Below, piece after piece: positions 10,349-18,257 of a stretch of 64,000 nucleotides of DNA (position 1 is its first letter; every line of letters starts with the position of its first letter). The notes beneath the pieces are model-generated. The model ran no database searches. It had not been told where the DNA came from and saw only the letters and a list, made by a program, of their open reading frames with translations. The stretch spans positions 30,369 to 94,368 of the forward strand of contig NZ_PNHQ01000007.1 in the NCBI RefSeq assembly GCF_002871935.1, in the 5' to 3' direction. Position numbers and translations under genes: made by a program. The stretch is from Aerococcus viridans (GTDB taxonomy: Bacteria > Bacillota > Bacilli > Lactobacillales > Aerococcaceae).

Positions 10349-11806
10349 ATGTCTAATCATAAAGAACGTATTTTAAACTTAGTTAAAGAAGGCATTTTAA
10401 CCAATGAAGAAGCGATTATCTTATTAGAAAATAGAGCAAAACAAGAAAAAACAAATACGAACACGCAAACACAAGTTGAAGATGAAAAAGATATCTTAGA
10501 TGATTTTTATGCAGACTGGGAAAATAACCAGACAGTAGACCAAGATGATATTACTGGACGTACCCAAAAGGTTGCCATTCAAAAAGATTTAGAAGCATCT
10601 TTAGCTGGCAAGTTAGCTGAGCGACAAAATCTCGTCAATGCAAAAGAAAAATCGGAAGTAACGCATATTGAAATTGACCGTTTAACTGAAGAAATTAATC
10701 AGTTGACAGAACAAATCCACCAATTAAAAGAAGACATTCATCAAATCGATGTGGAAAATCCAAGACCAGAAAAAAATGATGAATACCTGCGTTCTACTAC
10801 TGAAGAAAGTGAATCATTTGAAGAAGAAACAACTTTAAGTGACTATGATTACAAAAATATTGTCCATGATTTCTTCACAAAAACACGCTCAGTATTCGAT
10901 CAAGTACAAGATAAAGTAAATAAAACTGTGAAATTTGAAAAAGGTAGAGGGGCAGTGCCAATACCCAAATTAATTACACATGATTTTGAGGCAACTTATG
11001 AATATTCAGAACCATTATCGATGGTTGATATACAAATTGCTACTGGTCAAATTGAATTAGTATCATGGGATGAGCCGACCACCAAATTGACTGTAGTTGG
11101 TAAATTATATGGTGACTTTGATGAAGAAAACGCGCAATCTGCCTTTGAAAAAAGAGCCAGCCTTGAGTTTGTTGAGGGGGCTTTGACCTTGAATATGATT
11201 TCTCGTTTTATCAAAACCGATATCTTAATACAAGTGCCAAAGGACCGTTTAGACTTTATTAAAGCCAGAACCATTTCTGGGCCAGTAACTATAGCGCATA
11301 TGGATACAAATGATATCTATATTCAAACTGTTGATGGTGCGATTAATATTGATGACTTTACAGCTTCTATGATTGAAGTGGATACCAAAAATGGGCAACT
11401 CCTTTTAACTGATGTAGAAGCTTTAGATTTAGTTGTCAAATCTTTAAATGGAAGCCAACGTTTGAAGGGCCATGTGGAAAATGTGCTAATGGAAACTTTA
11501 AATGGTGATATTGTCATCACTATGGAAGCTAAACCGTTAGTTCGTGCTCAAGTAGAAACTAAAAATGGTGATATCAAATTGAATATCCCTAAAGAAACGG
11601 CTGTAGATGGGTTAGCCCATACTAATCAAGGTGAAATCATGTTCCGTTCAGATTTTATAAAGAGTCAGACACAAGTAAACGACCAATTTAATAAACAAAA
11701 AGCATTTTACTATGATGTTGCTGAAGAAAAGGCTTATCGAGTGAATTTGAAGACAGTGCGTGGTACCATTCGTGTGAAAGATGACGCAGATTTAAGTAGA
11801 GCATAA
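10349..11806 (+). CDS. liaX: LiaX-like envelope-stress protein (N-terminal helical domain plus DUF4097)
   Basis: This 485-residue protein is built like enterococcal LiaX, a surface-exposed sensor and regulator of the LiaFSR response to daptomycin and antimicrobial peptides. Residues 1-35 (ERILNLVKEGILTNEEAIILLE) form the short helical N-terminal module. Charged coiled coil fills about 70-135. From about residue 215 a repetitive beta-rich DUF4097 domain follows, with repeated D(T/V)K(N)G-type turns such as DTKNGQLLL and ETKNGDIKL. There is no signal peptide, as reported for LiaX. It is followed by PspC and holin-like genes, the liaXYZ order. liaFSR itself is not in the window. Confidence 0.8.
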   Translation: MSNHKERILNLVKEGILTNEEAIILLENRAKQEKTNTNTQTQVEDEKDILDDFYADWENNQTVDQDDITGRTQKVAIQKDLEASLAGKLAERQNLVNAKEKSEVTHIEIDRLTEEINQLTEQIHQLKEDIHQIDVENPRPEKNDEYLRSTTEESESFEEETTLSDYDYKNIVHDFFTKTRSVFDQVQDKVNKTVKFEKGRGAVPIPKLITHDFEATYEYSEPLSMVDIQIATGQIELVSWDEPTTKLTVVGKLYGDFDEENAQSAFEKRASLEFVEGALTLNMISRFIKTDILIQVPKDRLDFIKARTISGPVTIAHMDTNDIYIQTVDGAINIDDFTASMIEVDTKNGQLLLTDVEALDLVVKSLNGSQRLKGHVENVLMETLNGDIVITMEAKPLVRAQVETKNGDIKLNIPKETAVDGLAHTNQGEIMFRSDFIKSQTQVNDQFNKQKAFYYDVAEEKAYRVNLKTVRGTIRVKDDADLSRA

Positions 11807-11820
11807 GGGAGAGATTGGAT

Positions 11821-12008
11821 ATGTCTGGGAAATTAATGAAGTCAAAAAAGATCGTTACGTATTTGGGGTATGTGGTGGTATAGGAGAATACTTTGGTATT
11901 TCTGGTAATTTAGTTCGTATCATTGCAGTTTTATTGAGTTTGGCACAATTTCCAGTTTGGTTAATCTACATCATTTTAATTTTTGTAATGCCAAACAGTG
12001 AAGATTAA
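11821..12008 (+). pseudogene. Extra PspC-domain gene interrupted at A_AAA_AAG (frameshift or recoding)
   Basis: An ATG at 11821 behind GGGAGA reads MSGKLMKSKK and then leaves frame, stopping after 20 codons. In the -1 frame the same DNA reads DRYVFGVCGGIGEYFG and on to a hydrophobic segment and a stop at 12006-12008, a clear PspC domain. Joining the two gives 62 residues, the normal size of a stand-alone PspC protein. The joint falls exactly on A AAA AAG in the zero frame (11844-11850), the slippery heptamer used by dnaX and several insertion sequences. One extra A here would restore a single frame. It may therefore be a decayed paralogue, a sequencing error in an A6 run, or a programmed -1 site. 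An intact PspC gene follows 20 bases on. Confidence 0.75.
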
Positions 12009-12027
12009 AGGAGAAGGAGTGGATAAT

Positions 12028-12360
12028 ATGGCTAAGAAATTAACAAAATCACGTACTGATGTGAAGCTGGACGGTGTATGTGCCGGGATTGCTGAGTATT
12101 TTGAGATTGACCCAACAATTATCCGTGTACTGTTTGTATTCGTTACACTTTCTGGGGGCGCAGGATTATTAATTTATCTACTATTAGCGCTTATTATACC
12201 AAGAGATGAAGGGCATACGCCTGTTGATAGAAACGACCGAGATGCCTACCGTGAAACAACATCATTTGATGCGAATGGTCAGGATGGATATAATGAATAT
12301 GAGAATGAAACAGATTCAAAAGATAATCCTGATGAGGAAGAAAGTTGGCGTGATTTTTAA
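12028..12360 (+). CDS. liaY: PspC-domain membrane protein (LiaY-like)
   Basis: This 110-residue protein starts KKLTKSRTDVKLDGVCAGIAEYFEIDPT, the PspC signature, followed by a strong membrane segment (about residues 34-60) and an acidic cytoplasmic tail rich in Asp, Glu and Asn. In enterococci the PspC protein LiaY lies between LiaX and LiaZ and links envelope stress to membrane remodelling. I chose ATG 12028 because GGAG lies 8 bases upstream. An upstream GTG at 11998 would overlap the disrupted PspC gene. It is two bases from the next gene. Confidence 0.82.
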   Translation: MAKKLTKSRTDVKLDGVCAGIAEYFEIDPTIIRVLFVFVTLSGGAGLLIYLLLALIIPRDEGHTPVDRNDRDAYRETTSFDANGQDGYNEYENETDSKDNPDEEESWRDF

Positions 12361-12362
12361 TA

Positions 12363-12716
12363 ATGAGACGTTTTTTATTAGCAACCCTTATTGATGCATT
12401 GGGTTTGATGGCTATTTCATGGATACTTGATCCAAATGTATACGTGGCAGACTTTTGGTCAGCAATCTTAGTAGCTATCGTATTAAGTATTGTGAATTCA
12501 ATTATTCGTCCAATCGTAAATTTATTGGCCTTACCATTAAATATCTTAACTTTTGGCTTGTTTAGATTGGTAGTCAATGGCTTTATGTTTGTGATTGTAG
12601 GCTTGTTCTTCCCAACTTCCTTTGTATTCACAAGTTTCTTCTACGCTATTGTTGCGGCTTTCCTATTTTCAATGTACCACTGGTTCTTTGAGAAATTCAT
12701 TGAAGCCGGGAAATAA
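12363..12716 (+). CDS. liaZ: Phage-holin-family 4-TM membrane protein (LiaZ-like)
   Basis: This 117-residue protein is almost entirely membrane segments (about four), with the family motif NSIIRPIVNLLALPLNILTFG at about residues 41-61. These small proteins follow PspC genes in liaXYZ operons, and their role there is membrane adaptation rather than lysis. There is no lysis gene nearby, so a phage holin function is unlikely. It starts two bases after liaY and is the last gene of the operon. Confidence 0.82.
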   Translation: MRRFLLATLIDALGLMAISWILDPNVYVADFWSAILVAIVLSIVNSIIRPIVNLLALPLNILTFGLFRLVVNGFMFVIVGLFFPTSFVFTSFFYAIVAAFLFSMYHWFFEKFIEAGK

Positions 12717-12728
12717 TAAAAGAAGAGA

Positions 12729-12858
12729 AATGTCCTTAGACTTGTAACGGTGGAAGATATAGGTATATTGATGATACATCGTACACTCTATATCTGAAGT
12801 GGCACGAGTCTGATATTTTGAGTTTGACTTTAAGGGTGCAAGAGCCACGTAGTCGCAT
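12729..12858 (+). repeat. R1 structured intergenic element, copy A (sense)
   Basis: Nested stems: AAATGTC/GATATTT (12729-12735/12812-12818), AGACTTGT/ACGAGTCT (12738-12745/12804-12811), an internal loop containing GGTGGA opposite GAAGTGG, AGATATAG/CTATATCT, and an apical GATG/CATC. A degenerate second part, GAGTTTGACT...GGTGCAAG, follows. The same plan occurs at four other places in the window with different but complementary stems. It lies in the 3' region of the lia-like operon, before the terminator. Confidence 0.75.
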
Positions 12859-12874
12859 CTATTTTAAATCCGAA

Positions 12875-12916
12875 TCCCCTAGTTGGTCTGTAAAGCAGAT
12901 GGGCTAGGGGGTTTTT
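12875..12916 (+). terminator. Terminator of the liaXYZ-like operon
   Basis: CCCCTAG (12876-12882) pairs with CTAGGGG (12904-12910), followed by GTTTTTATTTTT. Confidence 0.92.
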
Positions 12917-13009
12917 ATTTTTCACAAATTATTAGTTTATCTAACTGTCCATATGGGGCTAGTGTGGTAGAATAGGTGCAAAGTGACTTGCTAAGAAAGG
13001 AAACCATAT

Positions 13010-13936
13010 ATGACAAAGGTAACCGTGAAAGATTTAGTCGACAAATTTGATTTTGAAGTTATTTGTGGCGAAGATTTTTTAGATCGTGAAATTATTACGA
13101 GTGATATTTCAAGACCTGGTTTGGAAATTACTGGCTATTTTAACTATTATCCTTCTGAGCGCGTGCAATTGTTTGGACGTGCAGAGCATACATATTTGTC
13201 TAGAATGACTTCGGATGAGCGTTTATTAATTATGCGCCGTCTCTCAAGAGAAGATACCCCATTCTTTATTTTCTCTAGAGGATTACAACCGGAATATGAA
13301 GTGATTCAAGCTGCTGAAGAAAACCACATTCCTGTACTAAGTTCAACAACAACTACGACTCGTCTATCTAGTAACTTAGCGGAAATGCTGCATGCGCACT
13401 TAGCAGAGCGGATTTCAAAACATGGGGTATTTGTGGATATATATGGGCTCGGTATTATGATTACGGGCCATTCTGGTGTAGGTAAATCAGAAACCGCCTT
13501 AGAGCTTGTAAAAGGTGGTCACCGTTTAGTAGCTGATGACCGGGTAGATTTTTATCAACGTGATGATACGACAATTATGGGTGAAGCACCTGAAATTTTA
13601 CGCAATGTGATGGAAGTCCGTGGACTTGGAATTATTGACGTTATGACGCTTTATGGGGCAGGTGCTGTCCGTAAAGAGCAACAATTAAATTTGATTATTG
13701 ACTTGAAAGAATTGAAGAAGGGCGCTAATTTTGACCGCTTAGGTACTGCAGAAGAGCGTGAACAAATTTTAGGGGTAGCGATACCTAAAATTACCCTTCC
13801 CGTACAAACTGGACGGAATATTTCAAGCATCATCGAGGTAGCAGCCATTAACTTTAGGGCCAAGTCAATGGGGTTTGATGCTGCACAGATGTTTAATGAC
13901 CGTTTGACAAGTCTTATTGATCACAACAAAGTTTAG
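13010..13936 (+). CDS. hprK: HPr kinase/phosphorylase
   Basis: HprK phosphorylates and dephosphorylates Ser46 of HPr, which controls CcpA-dependent catabolite repression. The 308-residue protein has the N-terminal domain to about residue 130, the conserved His138, Walker A GHSGVGKSE (about 153-161), the paired acidic residues in ADDRVDF, and the family signature EVRGLGIIDVMTLYGAGAV near 200-220. It starts at ATG behind AAAGGAAA. It heads the classical hprK-lgt-gpsA-galU cluster. An extended -10 (TG-G-TAGAAT, 12968-12973) lies upstream. Confidence 0.96.
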   Translation: MTKVTVKDLVDKFDFEVICGEDFLDREIITSDISRPGLEITGYFNYYPSERVQLFGRAEHTYLSRMTSDERLLIMRRLSREDTPFFIFSRGLQPEYEVIQAAEENHIPVLSSTTTTTRLSSNLAEMLHAHLAERISKHGVFVDIYGLGIMITGHSGVGKSETALELVKGGHRLVADDRVDFYQRDDTTIMGEAPEILRNVMEVRGLGIIDVMTLYGAGAVRKEQQLNLIIDLKELKKGANFDRLGTAEEREQILGVAIPKITLPVQTGRNISSIIEVAAINFRAKSMGFDAAQMFNDRLTSLIDHNKV

Positions 13937-13951
13937 GAGAGAAAGCACAAA

Positions 13952-14797
13952 ATGATGAATATAGCTGCAATAGATCCAGTCGCTTTTGATATATTCGGCT
14001 GGCCAATTCGTTGGTATGGGATTTTTATCGGGGCTGCTATTTTATTAGCCCTTACATTGGCTTCAAGAGATTTTCGCCGTAAGGGTTGGGATGAAGAATT
14101 TATTTTAGATGCAGCTGTATGGTCCATCCTGATTGGATTTATCGGTGCACGGGCATATTACGTTTTATTCGAATTAGATTATTACTTACAAAATCCAGGA
14201 GAAATTTTACAAATTTGGAATGGTGGGATTGCCATTTATGGTGGCGTGATTGCTGGAGGCCTTACGCTTTACTACTATTCCAAAATGAAGAAAATGGACC
14301 CACTATTTGTAACGGATACAGTAGCGCCTTATCTACTATTAGCGCAAGCTATTGGTCGTTGGGGCAATTTTGTTAACCAAGAAGCGCATGGCGGAGAAGT
14401 GAGTTTAGCCTTTCTAAAAGATACTTTGCACTTACCGCAATTTATTATTGATGGCATGAATATTAATGGTGCATATTATCACCCAACCTTCTTATATGAA
14501 TCTATTTGGAATGTGGTTGGCGTTGTAATCTTATTGTTGACTCGTTCACGCAATAAGACCCTTAGGATTGGCGATACAACCTTATTATATTTGATTTGGT
14601 ATTCATTCGGCCGGTTCTTTATCGAGGGCTTGCGGACAGATAGCTTGTGGCTAGGGCCATTCCGTATCAGCCAATTATTAGCAGCAGTGCTGTTTATAGC
14701 GGCTTTATTGATGTTCGTCGCTCGACGGATAAATGATAAATATTATCCATATTATTCGGAACATAACGGACCTGCTTATAAAGCAATGCAGAAGTAA
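13952..14797 (+). CDS. lgt: Prolipoprotein diacylglyceryl transferase
   Basis: Lgt adds diacylglycerol from phosphatidylglycerol to the lipobox cysteine of prolipoproteins. Substrates in this window include the Liv binding proteins and CamS. The 281-residue protein has several membrane segments and the diagnostic catalytic stretch GRWGNFVNQEAHGG at about residues 134-147, plus YHPTFLYES near 173. AGGAGA lies 11 bases upstream of the ATG. The gene follows hprK by 15 bases. Confidence 0.96.
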   Translation: MMNIAAIDPVAFDIFGWPIRWYGIFIGAAILLALTLASRDFRRKGWDEEFILDAAVWSILIGFIGARAYYVLFELDYYLQNPGEILQIWNGGIAIYGGVIAGGLTLYYYSKMKKMDPLFVTDTVAPYLLLAQAIGRWGNFVNQEAHGGEVSLAFLKDTLHLPQFIIDGMNINGAYYHPTFLYESIWNVVGVVILLLTRSRNKTLRIGDTTLLYLIWYSFGRFFIEGLRTDSLWLGPFRISQLLAAVLFIAALLMFVARRINDKYYPYYSEHNGPAYKAMQK

Positions 14798-14827
14798 GGT
14801 TTACCAATAGATTGGAGAAGTGATAAC

Positions 14828-15880
14828 TTGACGACCAAAAAGATTGCTGTACTTGGCGCAGGTTCATGGGGAACAGCGCTCGCTATGGTGTTGGCTGAAA
14901 ATGGGCATGATGTGACACTGTGGACACATAACCCAGACCAGGCACGTGAAATCCAAACCACTAGGCGAAACGACCGTTATTTGCCTAATGTGATATTGCC
15001 AAATAATATTGTTGCAACAAATGATATGACCGAAGCCTTGGTTAAGGCGGATTTAATCAACTTCGTAGTACCTACTAAGGCGATACGACAAGTTGCAAGC
15101 CAGGTAGTGGCTACTTTACAAAAGATAGGTATCCAACAGTTGCCAGTCATTATGCATGCTACTAAGGGATTGGAGCAGGAGACCCATTTACGAATCTCTG
15201 AAATTTTAATAGAAGTCTTCCAACCAATTGGTCAAGCGAAAGTAGTGGTATTATCTGGACCTAGCCATGCAGAAGAAGTTGTAAAACACGATATTACAGC
15301 CATTACCGCTGCTTCAGCAGATGATTGGGCTTGCCATTTAGTTCAAGAGGTATTCATGAATGATTATTTCAGGGTCTATACCAATCCAGACATCATCGGC
15401 GTTGAATTAGCAGGTTCCTTAAAGAATATCATTGCATTGGGGGCTGGTGCTTTAGTGGGGGCTGGTTATGGTGATAATGCCAAAGCGGCCTTAATAACCC
15501 GTGGTTTGGCTGAAATTACACGTTTAGGAGTAGCGATGGGTGCTGATCCATTAACTTTTATGGGCTTATCGGCAGTAGGTGATTTGATTGTTACAGCAAC
15601 CAGTATCCATTCAAGAAACTGGCGGGCTGGTAAACAAGTTGGTCAAGGTCAGGCTATAAAAGATGTTGAAGATCAGATGGGCATGGTCGTTGAAGGATTT
15701 GCTACAGCTATTTCAGCCTATGAACTTGCAAAAGAAGCTGGCGTTGAAATGCCGATTACGCAAGCTATTTATCAAGTTATTCAAGGTGAAAATAGTATTC
15801 AAGATGTGATTAAGGCCTTAATGGCTCGTGAGCGTAAAGGTGAAATTCAATTTGAAGATAATTTGAAGGATATTTTTTAA
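14828..15880 (+). CDS. gpsA: NAD(P)-dependent glycerol-3-phosphate dehydrogenase
   Basis: GpsA reduces dihydroxyacetone phosphate to sn-glycerol-3-phosphate for phospholipid and teichoic acid synthesis. The 350-residue cytosolic enzyme opens with the Rossmann motif GAGSWGTALA and has the conserved stretch AGSLKNIIALGAGALVGAGYGDNAKAA, which includes the catalytic lysine. TTG start behind GGAGAAGTG. It continues the hprK-lgt operon. Confidence 0.95.
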   Translation: MTTKKIAVLGAGSWGTALAMVLAENGHDVTLWTHNPDQAREIQTTRRNDRYLPNVILPNNIVATNDMTEALVKADLINFVVPTKAIRQVASQVVATLQKIGIQQLPVIMHATKGLEQETHLRISEILIEVFQPIGQAKVVVLSGPSHAEEVVKHDITAITAASADDWACHLVQEVFMNDYFRVYTNPDIIGVELAGSLKNIIALGAGALVGAGYGDNAKAALITRGLAEITRLGVAMGADPLTFMGLSAVGDLIVTATSIHSRNWRAGKQVGQGQAIKDVEDQMGMVVEGFATAISAYELAKEAGVEMPITQAIYQVIQGENSIQDVIKALMARERKGEIQFEDNLKDIF

Positions 15881-15938
15881 AGTGTATTTGATTTATAATG
15901 TTGTCAGAGACTAAAGTAAATAAATGGAGGATTCATTC

Positions 15939-16811
15939 ATGGCGAAAGTAAGAAAAGCAGTTATTCCGGCAGCAGGGTTAGGGACACGGTTCTTACCTGC
16001 AACAAAGGCAATGGCCAAAGAGATGTTACCAATTGTGAATAAACCAACGATTCAATTTATCGTAGAGGAAGCATTAGCCTCTGGAATTGAAGACATTCTA
16101 ATTGTTACAGGAAAAAGTAAACGACCTATTGAAGACCATTTTGATTCAAACGTTGAGTTAGAATCAAATTTAGCTGACAAAGGTCGTGATGATTTATTAG
16201 AAATCATTGGAGAAACTGTCGGATTAAACTTATTCTTTAAACGTCAATCTTATCCAAAAGGTTTAGGGGATGCTGTTTTACAAGCTAAAGCCTTTGTGGG
16301 TGATGAGCCGTTTGTGGTAATGCTTGGAGACGATTTAATGGTAGATGAAGTACCGTTAACCAAGCAATTGATTGATGCGTATGATGTGACGAAGGCATCG
16401 AATATTGCGGTAATGCCGGTGCCGCATGAAGATACAGATAAATATGGGGTCATTGATCCAGAAGCGCAATTCTCTGAAAAAATCTACAATGTAAAACAAT
16501 TCGTTGAGAAACCAAAAGCAGAAGATGCGCCATCAAACTTGGCGATTATTGGACGCTATTTATTAACACCGGAAATCTTTGACTTGTTAGAAACACAAGG
16601 CGAAGGTGCTGGAAATGAGATCCAGTTAACAGATGCAATTGACCGTTTAAACAAGACACAACGGGTATTCGCTTATGAATTTACTGGCCGTCGTTATGAT
16701 GTTGGAAATAAGTTAGGCTATATGCAAACAAGTATTGAATATGGTCTTGAACAAGAGGAAATCAAAGATGGCTTGAAAGATTACTTGCTTTCAATTGAAG
16801 ATGAACTTTAA
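15939..16811 (+). CDS. galU: UTP-glucose-1-phosphate uridylyltransferase
   Basis: GalU makes UDP-glucose for glycolipids, teichoic acid decoration and exopolysaccharide. The 290-residue protein has the nucleotidyltransferase motif [21 protein letters not shown] at its N-terminus and the substrate motifs GLGDAVL and VMLGDDL. I chose ATG 15939 because GGAGG at 15926-15930 is correctly spaced for it. The ATG at 15924 contains that GGAGG within its own first codons. The neighbouring pgcA supplies its substrate, glucose-1-phosphate. Confidence 0.95.
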   Translation: MAKVRKAVIPAAGLGTRFLPATKAMAKEMLPIVNKPTIQFIVEEALASGIEDILIVTGKSKRPIEDHFDSNVELESNLADKGRDDLLEIIGETVGLNLFFKRQSYPKGLGDAVLQAKAFVGDEPFVVMLGDDLMVDEVPLTKQLIDAYDVTKASNIAVMPVPHEDTDKYGVIDPEAQFSEKIYNVKQFVEKPKAEDAPSNLAIIGRYLLTPEIFDLLETQGEGAGNEIQLTDAIDRLNKTQRVFAYEFTGRRYDVGNKLGYMQTSIEYGLEQEEIKDGLKDYLLSIEDEL

Positions 16812-16827
16812 TAAATGTCTTGATGTA

Positions 16828-16866
16828 AAAGATTGTCATTAGCTTGAGCTAGTTGCAATCTTTTTC
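16828..16866 (+). terminator. Terminator after galU
   Basis: AAAGATTG (16828-16835) pairs with CAATCTTT (16856-16863) around an inner TAGC-TTGA-GCTA hairpin, followed by TTCCC. It ends the hprK-lgt-gpsA-galU unit. Confidence 0.85.
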
Positions 16867-16951
16867 CCTTTAAGCATGTTAGAATGGTAAGCGACGTTAA
16901 TAAAAGCAATTTAATCACACAATGAAAAATAAAAGAAAGGATGTGTACAAT

Positions 16952-17890
16952 TTGGCAGAAGAAATTCAAAAATTTGATGTCGTTGTAGTTGGTGCAGGGC
17001 CAGCCGGTATGACAGCTGCCTTATACGCATCACGGGCTAATTTGTCCGTAGCATTAATAGAACGAGGCGTTCCTGGGGGTGAATTAGTTAACACAGCGGA
17101 TGTAGAAAACTATCCTGGGTTTAAGCATATTCAAGGGCCAGATTTGGCTAACGAAATGTATGAAGGCACTATGCAATTTGGTGTCGTCCATGAATTTGGT
17201 ACAGTGACAAAAGTTACCCCAAATGAAGGCGCGCATTTACTAGAAACAGATATGGGGAAAACTTATCAAGCGAAGGCTGTGGTTATTGCTACAGGTTCTG
17301 TTCACCGTAAATTAGGTGTACCTGGAGAAGATAAGTACGCAGGCCGTGGTGTTTCATATTGTGCTGTTTGTGATGGTGCTTTCTTCCGCGATAAAGACCT
17401 TCGTGTGATTGGAGGGGGTGACTCAGCAGTTGAAGAAGGAACTTATCTGACGCAATTTGGTAAAAGTGTGAATATCGTTCACCGCCGTGATGAATTACGG
17501 GCGCAAAAAATCTTACAAGACCGTGCGATGGCGAATGATAAAATAGATTTCACATGGGATACAGTTGTTAAAGAAATCAAAGGTGACGATATGAAAGTCA
17601 CTGGACTAGCAGTTGAAAATGTGAAAACAGGTGAAATCACTGATGTGGAGGCTGACGGTATCTTTATCTATGTTGGCTTGATACCAAATACTGAAGCATT
17701 TGCTGAATTAAATATCACAGATGAAGAGGGTTGGGTTATTACCAACGATGATATGCAAACGACAATTCCTGGTATCTTTGCGATTGGTGACGTTCGCCAA
17801 AAGAAACTGCGCCAAATTTCAACAGCTGTTGGTGATGGTGCAATAGCTGGTCAAGAAGCCTTCAATTACATTGAAACACTAAATGGCTAA
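16952..17890 (+). CDS. trxB: Thioredoxin-disulfide reductase
   Basis: TrxB passes electrons from NADPH through FAD to thioredoxin. The protein has the FAD-binding motif VVGAGPAGMTAA at its N-terminus, the redox-active CAVC (about residues 137-140), the NADPH motif GGGDSAVEEG and the C-terminal GIFAIGDVR. I chose TTG 16952 (312 residues), spaced 10 bases from AAAGGA. The in-frame ATG at 16922 would add 10 poorly conserved residues and places AAAGGA inside the gene. It is monocistronic, with its own upstream region. Confidence 0.93.
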   Translation: MAEEIQKFDVVVVGAGPAGMTAALYASRANLSVALIERGVPGGELVNTADVENYPGFKHIQGPDLANEMYEGTMQFGVVHEFGTVTKVTPNEGAHLLETDMGKTYQAKAVVIATGSVHRKLGVPGEDKYAGRGVSYCAVCDGAFFRDKDLRVIGGGDSAVEEGTYLTQFGKSVNIVHRRDELRAQKILQDRAMANDKIDFTWDTVVKEIKGDDMKVTGLAVENVKTGEITDVEADGIFIYVGLIPNTEAFAELNITDEEGWVITNDDMQTTIPGIFAIGDVRQKKLRQISTAVGDGAIAGQEAFNYIETLNG

Positions 17891-18081
17891 TTTCAAAGTT
17901 TCATAACATCGCTCACACATATTTGTGAGGATACGAAAAGTGAAGGTGAGACAAAAGTCGTTTAGAATTGACGTACTGGACTAAAAGGCAAACAATAATG
18001 AAAGGTTATTGGAGACATTTAGGCAGTATCGGACAATGCTGACTTTTGGAACCCAATTATAAATGTTCTTATATAGTAAAG
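17891..18081 (+). other. Intergenic structured region downstream of trxB
   Basis: No coding potential is seen in this gap. GACAAAAGTC near 17950 and GACTTTTG near 18040 form a long-range stem (AAAAGTC/GACTTTT) that encloses about 80 bases, including an AATAA/TTATT hairpin. It could be the 3' UTR of trxB or an intergenic repeat. No second copy is present in the window. Confidence 0.35.
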
Positions 18082-18114
18082 AGAGGCTGAGACATTTTTG
18101 TCCCAGCCTCTTTT
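18082..18114 (+). terminator. Terminator before pgcA
   Basis: AGAGGCTG (18082-18089) pairs with CAGCCTCT (18104-18111), enclosing GACA/TGTC, with a T run. This GAGGCTG-GACA type of hairpin is common in Lactobacillales. Confidence 0.9.
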
Positions 18115-18257
18115 CATTGAAGAGATTAAAAAGGCGCTTTAAGCTGGCCTTTCATATGAAATTGTAAGGTGAACATGGCTTTGATATATCTTTTTACATA
18201 AAATTTGATACAATATGAATAAGATGTTATCGCTTTAAAAATGATGGAGGCTACACT

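Noticed and set aside
12363..12716. Prophage remnant because of the holin-family protein
   Set aside because: No other phage gene is present and the protein fits LiaZ in a conserved stress operon.
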